A DNA stretch of 64,000 nucleotides from Edaphobacter dinghuensis (GTDB lineage Bacteria > Acidobacteriota > Terriglobia > Terriglobales > Acidobacteriaceae). Shown one piece after another: positions 36,940 to 45,429 of this stretch (position 1 is the first letter of the stretch; each line of letters opens with the position of its first letter). The stretch covers positions 124,001 to 188,000 of the forward strand of contig NZ_BMGT01000001.1 of assembly GCF_014640335.1 (NCBI RefSeq), in the 5' to 3' direction. The translations under genes and the position numbers were made by a program. The notes beneath the pieces were generated by a model that was not told the origin of the DNA, did no database searches, and saw only the letters and a program-made list of their open reading frames with translations.

Positions 36940-38208
36940 TCATGCCGTAATCGTAATAGCCTTGGCGCGTTTGCCCAACCGAACCGTTAGCTTTGCCGGC
37001 AATGACTCCAGCGAAAGCATCGCATCGCGGTACACGTCGGTGCCTACGCGCACCGCGCCCTCGGCCAGCTTGCGCGTAGCCTCGCTCGCCGAACTGGCAA
37101 GCCCGGCCTGCGCCAGCAGCTTCGCCATCCGCACCGTCTTCGGATCGGCTCCAGCGACGGCGCTGTATTCCACCGACACCTCTTCGAGATCGCTCGCCAC
37201 GCCGCGCTGCTGAAATTGCTGCGCCCAGTTCTCTGCCGCCGCATCCGCTTCTGCCGCAGAATGGAAATCACTCGTAATCGCGTGCGCGAGGTTCTTCTTC
37301 GCCTGCATCGGATGTAGCGCACCGCTGGCGACATCGGCCTGCATCTGCGCGATCTCCGACTTGCGTAGATCGGTCAGCAGCGTCCAGTACTTCCACATCA
37401 GCTCGTCGGAGATCGACATCAGCTTGCCGTACATCTCCGACGCGGGTTCGTGAATACCAATGGCATTGTTGAGCGACTTCGACATCTTCTGCACGCCGTC
37501 GAGACCTTCAAGAATCGGCACCATCAGCACAATCTGCTGCGGCTGACCGAAGTGCTTCTGCAGGTCGCGGCCGCGCATCAGGTTGAACTTCTGATCGGTA
37601 CCGCCGAGTTCTACGTCTGCATTGAGAGCAACCGAGTCGTAGCCCTGCGCGACGGGATAGATCATCTCGTGCAGCGCAATCGGCTGCTCGGCGTCGAAGC
37701 GCTTGTGAAAGTCCTCGCGCTCCAGCATCTGCGAGACCGTGAACTGCGCCAGTAGCTTCACCAGGTCGTAGTAGTTCAGCTTATCGAGCCACTCGGAGTT
37801 GTAGCGAACCTCGGTCTTCTCAGGATCGAGAATCTTGAAGACCTGCTCCTTGTACGTCTCCGCATTGGCGGCAATCTGCTCAGGCGTCAGCGGCTTGCGC
37901 GTCACGTTGCGCCCGGTCGGGTCGCCGATCAGCGCGGTCGAGTCTCCGATCAAAAAGATGACCGTATGCCCAAGCTGCTGAAAGTGCCGCAGTTTGCGGA
38001 TCAGCACCGTGTGGCCAAGATGCAGGTCAGGAGCCGTCGGATCAAAGCCCGCCTTGATGCGCATCGGCTTACCCGAGGCGGTGGACTGCTGAATGCGCTC
38101 CTTAAGAGCGTCCAGCGGAAGAATCTCGGCAGCGCCCTTGGTGATGAGGTCAAGCTGGTCTTCAAGCGATAAAAAGTTAGACATGGTCTCCGTTACAGAA
38201 GCGGACAT
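36940..38208 (-). CDS. tyrS: Tyrosyl-tRNA synthetase
   Basis: A 422-residue class I synthetase that charges tRNA-Tyr. The HIGH-like signature is [12 protein letters not shown] (residues 57-68), the KMSKS signature is intact ([10 protein letters not shown]), and an S4 RNA-binding domain forms the C-terminus (about 350-420). The spacing fits the TyrRS type with HLGH and a longer linker. The start could also be the ATG at 38184 ([11 protein letters not shown]); neither has a strong ribosome site. Upstream it is divergent from the 38340 gene. Confidence 0.93.
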   Translation of the reverse strand: MSASVTETMSNFLSLEDQLDLITKGAAEILPLDALKERIQQSTASGKPMRIKAGFDPTAPDLHLGHTVLIRKLRHFQQLGHTVIFLIGDSTALIGDPTGRNVTRKPLTPEQIAANAETYKEQVFKILDPEKTEVRYNSEWLDKLNYYDLVKLLAQFTVSQMLEREDFHKRFDAEQPIALHEMIYPVAQGYDSVALNADVELGGTDQKFNLMRGRDLQKHFGQPQQIVLMVPILEGLDGVQKMSKSLNNAIGIHEPASEMYGKLMSISDELMWKYWTLLTDLRKSEIAQMQADVASGALHPMQAKKNLAHAITSDFHSAAEADAAAENWAQQFQQRGVASDLEEVSVEYSAVAGADPKTVRMAKLLAQAGLASSASEATRKLAEGAVRVGTDVYRDAMLSLESLPAKLTVRLGKRAKAITITA

Positions 38209-38339
38209 ATTCTCTTAAGTATAAAGATCAAACCCGCATGATTTCCTTTGACATATGCTCTATGTTGAATAGCGGCCTCAGCTACTTGTCTTAGATAAGG
38301 TCGATTGATATCTAATCTGTTGCTTACCGCGAGGAACTT

Positions 38340-39020
38340 ATGAAGGGCAAGTTGGGCATTATTTTGGCGACAATGGTCACCGGATTTGCTGTGGGACAGA
38401 CTTACAATAGGTCTCCATCTAGACCGTTTCCAAACTTTACAGTGCAAAAAGGGCAAGTTGATCAAGATGGATTTCCAATCTCGGGAGCCAAGCTCTGCAT
38501 ATCTAGAAGGCCAGGCATTTGCTACCAGATGCCTTCGCATACTGCAATGGGCAATGTGACGTATGAGTTCGGCCTAGATCCTCATTCCGAGCGAATTTCC
38601 GCAATAGAGGGTAATTCGTGGATATTTTTCTCAGCCATGTTCTCCGCAGGTGGAAGCGGTACCCTAACGCGGTTCGCAATGCTTCGGTATGAGGAAGATA
38701 ACGGAGGCGCAAGCATCACCAATCTCCTGCCATATACGGGAGCAACAGATGAGAGTGAACATGCAATATGGCGAATTTCAAGCGTATCTAAATATCCCAT
38801 CTTAGTTGAAGCAGACTTCATATGGGGCCAAGGAGAAACGCACTTCGACTCCCCACATTTTTATACAGCTGAAACATGGACATTCGATCCGAAGTCAGAT
38901 CGATATGCAAAGACACTCTCATATAAAACATCGAAGAAATATTCGGGTGGAGATTCTACTCCAATCCAGGTTCTCGAATCGGAGCGGAGAACTATCCTCC
39001 AGCGACTTCAGACGAAATAA
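38340..39020 (+). CDS. Hypothetical exported protein, AT-rich
   Basis: A 226-residue protein with a probable signal peptide (MKGKLGIILATMVTGFAVGQ) and no recognised domain. The mature part has beta-rich segments and two nearby Cys (KLCISRRPGICYQ) that could form a disulfide. GAGGA lies four bases before the ATG. Codon use is visibly more A/T-rich than the neighbours, which may mean recent acquisition. It is three bases ahead of the DUF2256/DUF3253 gene and may be co-transcribed. Confidence 0.65.
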   Translation: MKGKLGIILATMVTGFAVGQTYNRSPSRPFPNFTVQKGQVDQDGFPISGAKLCISRRPGICYQMPSHTAMGNVTYEFGLDPHSERISAIEGNSWIFFSAMFSAGGSGTLTRFAMLRYEEDNGGASITNLLPYTGATDESEHAIWRISSVSKYPILVEADFIWGQGETHFDSPHFYTAETWTFDPKSDRYAKTLSYKTSKKYSGGDSTPIQVLESERRTILQRLQTK

Positions 39021-39022
39021 AC

Positions 39023-39463
39023 ATGCCTGACCGCAAACGTAAACCCGACCGTCCTACACCGCACAAAGACAAGCTTTGCAAGAGCTGCCGCCGCCCCATT
39101 CAGTGGCAGAAGAAGTGGGAGTTGGACTGGGACATCGTCAAGTTTTGCAGTGAAGCCTGTAGCGGTTATCGCGGCGACGAAAAAGATGTGGCGCTTGAGG
39201 CTGCCATTCTTGAGCTGCTGGCCGAACGCAGCGCCGATGGAGACAGGACCAAGACGATCTGCCCGTCAGAGGCGGCCAAGCTGGTCAGCGGCGATGCTCG
39301 CGGCAAGGACAAAGGCGCACGCCGCGATTGGGAGGCTTTGATGGAGCCGGCTCGTGCTGCTGCGCGGCGTCTTGTGGCCGCGGGAAAGATCGTCATCACT
39401 CAGCATGGAGCCGTCGTCGATCCGGCCACGGCGAAAGGGCCCATCCGGCTGCGCTATCGCTGA
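39023..39463 (+). CDS. DUF2256/DUF3253 fusion protein
   Basis: A 146-residue protein joining two small families. The N-terminal DUF2256-type zinc ribbon has Cys 19, 22, 42 and 46 (KLCKSCRRPIQWQKKW, KFCSEAC). The C-terminal DUF3253 region (about 55-146) looks like a winged helix (ILELLAERS, MEPARAAARRLVAAGKIVIT). The fusion suggests nucleic-acid binding, not demonstrated. Cytoplasmic. Confidence 0.85.
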   Translation: MPDRKRKPDRPTPHKDKLCKSCRRPIQWQKKWELDWDIVKFCSEACSGYRGDEKDVALEAAILELLAERSADGDRTKTICPSEAAKLVSGDARGKDKGARRDWEALMEPARAAARRLVAAGKIVITQHGAVVDPATAKGPIRLRYR

Positions 39464-39497
39464 ATTCCTCCGGGCGTAGTTATGCAGGCATGAAAGA

Positions 39498-39524
39498 AAC
39501 GCAGATTCCCTTCGGGAATGACAA
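39498..39524. repeat. Dispersed repeat A, copy 1
   Basis: A 27-bp sequence containing CAGATTCCCTTCGGGAATGA is identical to 54084-54110. Its core ATTCCC-TTC-GGGAAT is a perfect small hairpin. It looks like a REP-type intergenic element. Confidence 0.6.
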
Positions 39525-39578
39525 CCAAATAGGGCAAAAACGATCTGAGAAAGACCATCCGACGGGTGGGGGTTAGCA

Positions 39579-39602
39579 TTAATGTTCCACGTGGAACATT
39601 AA
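39579..39602. promoter_or_regulatory. Candidate parS centromere site
   Basis: A 24-bp perfect palindrome whose 16-bp core TGTTCCACGTGGAACA (39583-39598) equals the parS variant bound by ParB in several Gram-negative bacteria. It lies in the 200-bp intergenic gap before the YjbR-like gene. parA/parB are not in the window. The match to a known motif is seen; activity is inferred. Confidence 0.75.
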
Positions 39603-39667
39603 ACATCAATTGGTGATATAATCCGCTTCCTTCTGCTTCCATCTACAATCCCTCTTATACTCCTTCC

Positions 39668-40105
39668 ATGGACGTCGAACGCATCCGCTCCTTCCTCCTT
39701 AGTCTTCCGCACGTCGTCGAAACCGCACAGTTTGGCGGCCTCGTCTACTGGGTTGGCGACAAAGCCATCGGCGGCAAGATGTTCGCCTGGGTCAAGCTTG
39801 AGCAGGACAGCTCTCGCCAGCGCGTCATCTCCTACCCTGCCGGGCCGGAACGCTTCGCCGAGTTGCTCGAGATCGACGGCATCTTTCCCGCGCCCTACGT
39901 CGCCCGCATTCACTGGGTCGCCGTCGAACGCTGGAACGTCTTCCGCACCCTAGAATGGGAGCAGGAACTTCGCACGGCCTACGAGTTGACGCTTGCGAAA
40001 CTTCCACCCAAGGTTCGCACCATTCTGACCATGCCGAAGACGAAGCAGAGACAGCTCATCGGGGAGCGCCGGAAACTTCTGGCTGCTCGGCGATCCGCCT
40101 CTTAA
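39668..40105 (+). CDS. MmcQ/YjbR-family protein
   Basis: A 145-residue protein of the MmcQ/YjbR family, a fold related to the CyaY/double-wing group; some members bind DNA. Typical features are an initial helix MDVERIRSFLLSLPHVVET, the strands GKMFAWVKLE and RVISYPAGPERFAELLE, and the YVARIHWVAVERW segment. Cytoplasmic. It is flanked by repeats and a parS-like site. Function unknown. Confidence 0.8.
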   Translation: MDVERIRSFLLSLPHVVETAQFGGLVYWVGDKAIGGKMFAWVKLEQDSSRQRVISYPAGPERFAELLEIDGIFPAPYVARIHWVAVERWNVFRTLEWEQELRTAYELTLAKLPPKVRTILTMPKTKQRQLIGERRKLLAARRSAS

Positions 40106-40133
40106 TATATGTCTAAAGAAGTTCAGGATAAGA

Positions 40134-40189
40134 GACAACGGCGAAATACAGGGATCTCTCCACTGCGCTTCGCTCCGGTCGAGATGACG
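40134..40189. repeat. Dispersed repeat B, copy 1
   Basis: It contains CGAAATACAGGGATCTCTCC, then a GC-rich CTTCGCTCCGGT part and GAGATGACG. The same element with an insertion in the middle occurs at 58047-58117. Both lie just after protein-coding genes. Confidence 0.55.
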
Positions 40190-40233
40190 TGATTTATAGG
40201 TTTTAAATCGCCCTTGTAGTTCAATCAACTGCC

Positions 40234-40340
40234 TACCCCCGGGGGTACTTTAGTGTTAAAGTCTTCATTTATAAAGGCTTATTTTTCAAAGTCTTCATTC
40301 CAAATGCTTTACAGGTAAAGCTCTTATTCTAAAAGAGTTA
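40234..40340. repeat. Palindrome plus three tandem AAAGTCTTCATT-like units
   Basis: TACCCCCGGGGGTA (40234-40247) is a perfect 14-bp palindrome. It is followed by three degenerate units of about 29-30 bases beginning AAAGTCTTCATT (40258), AAAGTCTTCATT (40288) and AAAGCTCTTATT (40317). Each unit contains a weak inverted repeat (AAGTCTT/AAGGCTT type). The rest of 40106-40481 holds repeat B and the DoxX terminator. Confidence 0.5.
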
Positions 40341-40370
40341 TGCCCGGCACTCTTTCGCCGGGCATAACTC
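40335..40370 (-). terminator. Terminator of the DoxX gene
   Basis: A perfect 14-bp stem (40335-40348 with 40357-40370) and an 8-base loop; on the minus strand it is followed by TTTTAGAATA. Confidence 0.8.
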
Positions 40371-40481
40371 GATCACTTTCTTAATTGTAATGGGTTGACG
40401 GAAACTCTTTTGCAACCTCTATCTTGCTTGTTTTGTTTGATTTATGTCGCCACGGGACTTGACAACCTCTCTATTGAAGTT

Positions 40482-40862
40482 CTACACGTCCATCTTGGCC
40501 GTGAAGATGCCCCGGAAGGCTGGCCAGTATGCCCAGATCAGGAAGAGCTCCAACACAGTTGCAAACAGCCCCGGCCCGATGCCCGGCATTAATGTGAGGT
40601 GGAACAGCAGAATGTTCACGAGGATCGGCCCCAGGATCGTGAGTCCTACCGGAACGTAACGTCCGACGAGCAGGAGCACGGCGGCGATGACATACAGAAC
40701 GCCGTGGAAGGTGACCCATCCGTGTTTGAACATAAGGCCCGCCATCACCGCGCCGTCTCCGGGCGGCATGTTCGCGGGGAAGAAGTGGAAGAAGTTGTTG
40801 AGGCCGAAGATAAGAAATATCAGGCCAAGCAAAACACGAGCTATCACTACGGCGATCTTCAT
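40482..40862 (-). CDS. DoxX-family membrane protein
   Basis: A 126-residue inner-membrane protein with about four transmembrane helices: MKIAVVIARVLLGLIFLIFG, the GWVTFHGVLYVIAAVLLLVG segment, ILGPILVNILLFHLTLMPG and a last one before AFRGIFTAK. This is the DoxX/YphA pattern. Members are linked to thiosulfate:quinone oxidoreduction or redox stress but most are uncharacterised. The ATG at 40862 begins at the first helix; a longer upstream reading is less likely. Confidence 0.8.
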   Translation of the reverse strand: MKIAVVIARVLLGLIFLIFGLNNFFHFFPANMPPGDGAVMAGLMFKHGWVTFHGVLYVIAAVLLLVGRYVPVGLTILGPILVNILLFHLTLMPGIGPGLFATVLELFLIWAYWPAFRGIFTAKMDV

Positions 40863-41035
40863 ATTCAGACGGGCTCCATTGTCGAGAGGATTGGCAACAC
40901 GCCGCACAGGCGGTGCGATTGCGTGAGAATGAGATTATCGGAGAAGCGGGATCTATGCAGAATATTTTTGCCCGGACATTCACCCGTCCGCAGCCGTCCA
41001 AAGAATCGGGTAGATTCATGGCAAACGGAGTTTCG

Positions 41036-41893
41036 ATGAAGAAGGTTCCCTGCACCCTGTTGTCTGGCATATTGTTAGCTGCATTGGCCCCTCCCCTGCT
41101 CCGTGGGCAGGCCAGTAGCATTCCCAGCGCGACGACCGCAGCGCCCACCGCCCAGACGCAGGAGCAGCGTGGACGCCAGTTGATGGACGAGATGGTTACG
41201 GCGCTTGGCGGAGATGAGTGGCTGCATCGTAAGGACATGCAGTTCCACGGCCGCATCGCCGCCTTCTTTCAGGGGCGACCGAATGGCATGGTGGTTGAGT
41301 TCGACGCGTGGCAGCAGTTTCCCGAGGGGGGCCAGCCGCAGGCCGAGCGCATCGGCTTCCTGACCGACAAGAGCATGCTCTTCCCCGGCAAGAAGATCGA
41401 CGTTGTACAGATATGGACCGGCGGCGAGGGCTACGAGGTCACCTACAAGGGTAAGACCAGCCTGCCCAAAGACCAGGTCGAAGACTACTACCGCAGGCAG
41501 AACCACTCCATCGAGAGCGTTGTGCGCGACTGGCTCAAGGCCCCCGGTGTCATGGTGCTTTACGATGGCACCAGCATGGTCGAGCGGCGCATGGCCGATG
41601 AGGTGACGATCCTGAGCGCGAACAACGATGGCGTCACTATCGACCTCGACGCCACCACGCATCTGCCCCTGCGCCGGACCTTCCAGTGGCGCAATACGAC
41701 CTTCAAAGACCACGACGAGGACGTCGAGGAGTACGACGATTACCACACGTTTCAGGGGCTACCCACACCGCTTACCATCACCCGTTATCACAACGGCGAT
41801 ATGACTAATCAGCGCTTCCTGACCAACGTGCAGTACAACACCGGGCTGCCGCATGAGCTGTTCAACCCGGACCATCTGCTGAAAAAGAAGTAA
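41036..41893 (+). CDS. Exported protein, outer-membrane lipoprotein-sorting-like
   Basis: A 285-residue exported protein. A signal peptide (MKKVPCTLLSGILLAALAPPLLRGQ) leads to a domain with QLMDEMVTALGGDEWL and successive beta strands (MQFHGRIAAFF, VVEFDAWQQF, DVVQIWTGGEGYEVTY, PLRRTFQWRNTTF), similar in layout to LolA/LolB-like or DUF4292-type proteins. The start is supported by CGGAG five bases upstream. It directly precedes fabZ-lpxA and may serve envelope lipid biogenesis (inference). Confidence 0.68.
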   Translation: MKKVPCTLLSGILLAALAPPLLRGQASSIPSATTAAPTAQTQEQRGRQLMDEMVTALGGDEWLHRKDMQFHGRIAAFFQGRPNGMVVEFDAWQQFPEGGQPQAERIGFLTDKSMLFPGKKIDVVQIWTGGEGYEVTYKGKTSLPKDQVEDYYRRQNHSIESVVRDWLKAPGVMVLYDGTSMVERRMADEVTILSANNDGVTIDLDATTHLPLRRTFQWRNTTFKDHDEDVEEYDDYHTFQGLPTPLTITRYHNGDMTNQRFLTNVQYNTGLPHELFNPDHLLKKK

Positions 41894-41919
41894 CCGGGCG
41901 GTTTATACTCAGGGCTGCC

Positions 41920-42459
41920 ATGACTGATTCCCAGACTGAATCTCAACAAGGCCTTGAGCCAACCGAAACCGCGGCCCAGCCCGCCAAACAGACGATGGAC
42001 ATCGTCGAGATCATGTCCATCCTGCCGCATCGCTATCCCTTTCTGCTGATCGACCGCGTGGTCGAGATGGAGCGCAAGCAGCGCATCGTCGCCATCAAGA
42101 ACGTCTCTCTGAACGAGCCGCACTTTCAGGGACATTTTCCTGACTATCCGATCATGCCCGGCGTGCTGATGGTCGAAGCCATCGCGCAGGCGGGTGGAGC
42201 GTTGCTGCTGACCGAGATTCCTGACCGCGCCGACAAGCTGATGGTCTTCACCGGAATCGATAATGCGAAGTTTCGCCGGCCTGTTGTTCCGGGGGATCAG
42301 CTTCGCATTGAAGTCACCGTGTTGCAGTGGCGCAGCCGTGCCGTGAAGATGCTGGGCATCGCGACCGTTGATGGCAAGGTGGCCTGCGAAGCGACGGTGA
42401 TGTGCCAGCTTGTGCCGCGCGCGGCGAAGAAGCCTGACGCCGAGGTACCGGCAGAGTGA
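41920..42459 (+). CDS. fabZ: 3-hydroxyacyl-ACP dehydratase FabZ
   Basis: A 179-residue cytoplasmic hot-dog dehydratase that converts 3-hydroxyacyl-ACP to trans-2-enoyl-ACP in fatty acid synthesis. Catalytic His72 is in HFQGHFPDYPIMPG and Glu86 in MVEAIAQAGG. An extra N-terminal tail of about 20 residues precedes the usual start near DIVEIMSILPHRYPFLLID. It overlaps lpxA by four bases (GTGA), a classic fabZ-lpxA pairing that balances phospholipid and lipid A supply. Confidence 0.95.
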   Translation: MTDSQTESQQGLEPTETAAQPAKQTMDIVEIMSILPHRYPFLLIDRVVEMERKQRIVAIKNVSLNEPHFQGHFPDYPIMPGVLMVEAIAQAGGALLLTEIPDRADKLMVFTGIDNAKFRRPVVPGDQLRIEVTVLQWRSRAVKMLGIATVDGKVACEATVMCQLVPRAAKKPDAEVPAE

Positions 42460-43238
42460 GCATCCACCCGACCGCCATCGTCGCCGCAGGGGCTGTGATT
42501 CCGGAGTCCTGCACGGTCGGCCCGTACTGCACGATTGGAGCGAACGTTGTGCTGGGCGAAGAGTGCGAGCTGGTGTCGCATGTCGTCCTCGATGGGCATC
42601 TAACGATTGGCAACCGGAACCGCATCTACTCTTTTGCCTGCCTGGGTATTTCGCCACAGGATTTGAAGTATGCGGGCGAGCCGACGCGGGTGACGATTGG
42701 CGACGACAACACCATTCGCGAGTACGTCACCATCTCTCGCGGGACGACGGGCGGAGGTGGGGTGACGACGGTGGGGAGCAGCTGCCTGATTATGGCGTAC
42801 ACCCACATCGGCCACGATTCGCACATCGGCAATGGATGCATTCTGGCCAACTCGGCTACGCTGGCTGGACACGTCATCGTCGAGGATTATGCTGTCGTCG
42901 GCGCGCTTTGCCCGGTGCACCAGTTCTGCCGCATCGGCAAGTATTCGTACATCGGCGGGGGGACGACGATCACGCAGAATGTGCTGCCCTACTCGCTGAC
43001 CAGCATCGAGCGCAATAACCATGCTTATGGACTGAACAAGGTAGGCCTGGAACGGCGCGGTTTTACGCCGGAGCAGTTGAAGGAGCTGCGCGCGGCCTAT
43101 CGGCTGCTGCAGGCCTCGAAGCTGAATACGACACAGGCGCTTGAAGCCATTCGAGAGACGGTTGCGAAGGGCGCTGGCGAACACGTTGCGTATCTTGCCG
43201 ACTTTATCGCCAATAGCGACCGCGGCATCATCAAATAA
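42456..43238 (+). CDS. lpxA: UDP-N-acetylglucosamine acyltransferase LpxA
   Basis: A 260-residue enzyme for the first step of lipid A synthesis, transfer of a 3-hydroxyacyl chain to UDP-GlcNAc. It has a left-handed beta-helix of hexapeptide repeats (about 1-190), with the catalytic His120-Asp121 in YTHIGHDSHIG and the conserved ILANSATLAGHV, and a C-terminal helical domain (about 195-260). The start is GTG (42456), inside the fabZ stop. Confidence 0.95.
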   Translation: MSIHPTAIVAAGAVIPESCTVGPYCTIGANVVLGEECELVSHVVLDGHLTIGNRNRIYSFACLGISPQDLKYAGEPTRVTIGDDNTIREYVTISRGTTGGGGVTTVGSSCLIMAYTHIGHDSHIGNGCILANSATLAGHVIVEDYAVVGALCPVHQFCRIGKYSYIGGGTTITQNVLPYSLTSIERNNHAYGLNKVGLERRGFTPEQLKELRAAYRLLQASKLNTTQALEAIRETVAKGAGEHVAYLADFIANSDRGIIK

Positions 43239-43290
43239 TTCGGCTGTTAAAGCGTTATTTGCGGTCGGAAAGGTAGACTGGTCTGCACCT

Positions 43291-44445
43291 ATGACCTCCT
43301 CTCTCCGTTGCGTCTTTAAATCCTTCGTCGGCCTCTTTGTCTTTGGTGCGCTCACGCTTGCTTCTGCTTCGGCGCAGAACTCGGCTCACATCCGCGTCGC
43401 TGTTGTTGGACTGAACCATGATCACATCATGGGCTTCCTGCACGAGCTGCCCTCGCACCCTGATGTCGATCTCGTCGGCATCTCCGAACCCGATGCTGCG
43501 CTTCGCCAGAAGTATGCCGCGCGGTTCCATCTCCCTGATAGCCTCTTCTATCCGTCCGAAGCGGCGATGCTGGCTAAGACACATCCACAGGCGATTCTTG
43601 TCTACACTGCTATCGCCGAGCATCGCGCTGCTATTGAGCAGGCTGCGCCGCTGCATATTGCCGCGATGGTCGAGAAGCCGCTGGCTACCACTGTCGAAGA
43701 TGCTCTGGCGATTCAGAGGCTTTCGCAGAAGTACAACGTTCCTGTGCTCACTAACTATGAGACGACTTGGTATGCCTCCAACACGGCGGCGAATAACATG
43801 CTCGAGACCGGGCAGATCGGCGAGCTGCGTAAGCTCGTCTTCCACGATGGGCATCGCGGGCCCAAGGAGATCGGCGTCAGCCCGGACTTCTTCAAGTGGC
43901 TTACCGATCCGAAGCTGAACGGCGCTGGAGCGCTCTTCGACTTTGGCTGCTATGGCGTCGATCTCACTACGTGGATGATGCATGGCGAGCTGCCACTTAC
44001 TGTTACGGCTGTGACCCTGCACATCAAGCCGCAGATCTATCCCAAGGTCGATGACGACAGCACCATTATCCTCACCTATCCGCACGCGCAGGCCATCATT
44101 CAGGGCTCGTGGAACTGGCCCTTCGACCGCAAAGACATGGAGGTCTATGGCGTGAAGGGCTATATCGACACGCTGTATGTGGACGGCGCACCGGGCGTGA
44201 AGCTGCGCGTTCGTCTGCCCGGCGAGCACACTGAGCACGTCGAAGATGCGCCACCGCTTGCGCCGCCGCAGAATAATTCGCTTAACTACCTTGGCGCGGT
44301 GCTCGGCGGAACGCTTACGCCGCAGCATGACCTGACCTCGCTCGACACCAACGTTACTGTCGTACGCATTCTGGACGCCGCACGGCGCTCCGCGCAGACC
44401 GGTCGCACCATCCACCTCAGGGACGAAGTCGAAGGCAAGAAGTAG
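43291..44445 (+). CDS. Gfo/Idh/MocA-family oxidoreductase with Sec signal
   Basis: A 384-residue protein with a signal peptide (MTSSLRCVFKSFVGLFVFGALTLASASAQ), a Rossmann fold (HIRVAVVGLNHDHIMGF, about 33-150) with the family EKP motif (MVEKPLATTVEDA) and a C-terminal dehydrogenase domain (GAGALFDFGCYGVDL). Cofactor-binding proteins exported by the Sec route are unusual. It is inserted between lpxA and lpxI, genes normally adjacent, so a role in lipid A or glycan modification is possible. It is not clearly GnnA, the UDP-GlcNAc oxidase, which is cytoplasmic and paired with GnnB. Confidence 0.8.
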   Translation: MTSSLRCVFKSFVGLFVFGALTLASASAQNSAHIRVAVVGLNHDHIMGFLHELPSHPDVDLVGISEPDAALRQKYAARFHLPDSLFYPSEAAMLAKTHPQAILVYTAIAEHRAAIEQAAPLHIAAMVEKPLATTVEDALAIQRLSQKYNVPVLTNYETTWYASNTAANNMLETGQIGELRKLVFHDGHRGPKEIGVSPDFFKWLTDPKLNGAGALFDFGCYGVDLTTWMMHGELPLTVTAVTLHIKPQIYPKVDDDSTIILTYPHAQAIIQGSWNWPFDRKDMEVYGVKGYIDTLYVDGAPGVKLRVRLPGEHTEHVEDAPPLAPPQNNSLNYLGAVLGGTLTPQHDLTSLDTNVTVVRILDAARRSAQTGRTIHLRDEVEGKK

Positions 44446-44458
44446 GCTTCGCGTTGTA

Positions 44459-45322
44459 ATGGCATCATTGGATATGGATAAACTCGGCCTCATCGCCGGA
44501 AACGGTCGCTTCCCTTTTCTCCTTCTTGACGCTGCGCGTGCCCATGGCCTTCAGGTGGTCGTCGCGGCGATCAAGGAGGAGACCGATCCGGAGATGGACG
44601 CTCGCGCCGCAGCCGATGCTGACATTCACGTGCATTGGATGTCGCTTGGCGAACTGTCACGCCTTATCGAGACCTTCCAGACCGAAGGCGTCACGCGCGC
44701 CGTCATGGCCGGACAGGTCAAGCACAAGCAGATCTTTTCGAGCATCCGTCCTGACTGGCGTCTGGCAAAACTTCTGCTCAACCTGCGCACCCGCAACACC
44801 GATATGCTGCTCGGAGCCGTGGCCAAGGTTCTTGGAGACGAGGGCATCGAGTTGATCTCCTCGACTGCGTATCTCGAACCTCTGCTGGCAAAGGCGGGGG
44901 TTCTTACCAGCCGCGCTCCCAGTGATGAAGAGTTGAAAGATGTTGAGTATGGCCGTACTGTGGCCCGGGCGATTGCCGGGTACGACCTCGGCCAGACCGT
45001 CGTGATCGCCGCGCAGGCCTGCGTCGCGGTCGAGGCCATGGAGGGTACGGACGCCACCATCGAGCGCGCCGGGGCTCTCTTTCGCACTCTCGACGATGGC
45101 GGCGAGACCACCCTAAGCCGTTCGCTGACTGTCGTAAAAGTCGCTAAGCCCAATCAGGATATGCGCTTCGACGTACCGGTCATCGGCGTCGCCACTATCC
45201 AGACGATGCACCGTGCAGGCGCAACCTGCCTCGCAGTCGAGGCAGGGAGAACGCTGATGTTCGATCCTGCCGCCATCGTCGCCGCCGCAGATGCCGCTGG
45301 CATTGCTATTCTTGCTAAATAG
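44459..45322 (+). CDS. lpxI: UDP-2,3-diacylglucosamine pyrophosphatase LpxI
   Basis: A 287-residue enzyme of the LpxI (DUF1009) family that cleaves UDP-2,3-diacylglucosamine to lipid X and UMP; it replaces LpxH in many bacteria. Characteristic are KLGLIAGNGRFPFLLLDAAR at the N-terminus, AVMAGQVKHKQIF, LISSTAYLEPLLA and ATCLAVEAGRTLMFD near the C-terminus. Gene order fabZ-lpxA-oxidoreductase-lpxI supports the assignment. Confidence 0.92.
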   Translation: MASLDMDKLGLIAGNGRFPFLLLDAARAHGLQVVVAAIKEETDPEMDARAAADADIHVHWMSLGELSRLIETFQTEGVTRAVMAGQVKHKQIFSSIRPDWRLAKLLLNLRTRNTDMLLGAVAKVLGDEGIELISSTAYLEPLLAKAGVLTSRAPSDEELKDVEYGRTVARAIAGYDLGQTVVIAAQACVAVEAMEGTDATIERAGALFRTLDDGGETTLSRSLTVVKVAKPNQDMRFDVPVIGVATIQTMHRAGATCLAVEAGRTLMFDPAAIVAAADAAGIAILAK

Positions 45323-45429
45323 TTCAATTGTCACAATGTTGTTGCGACGTCGTAACCAAAGGGATTGAGCAGGAGTCCTATTGAGAAATGGGCTCGTCTA
45401 TTCATCATGCTTCACAAAGGGGAACGAAG

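Noticed and set aside
43255..44493. 412-codon minus-strand frame opposite the Gfo/Idh gene
   Set aside because: Composition is a shadow of the plus-strand gene, which has a signal peptide and Rossmann motifs.
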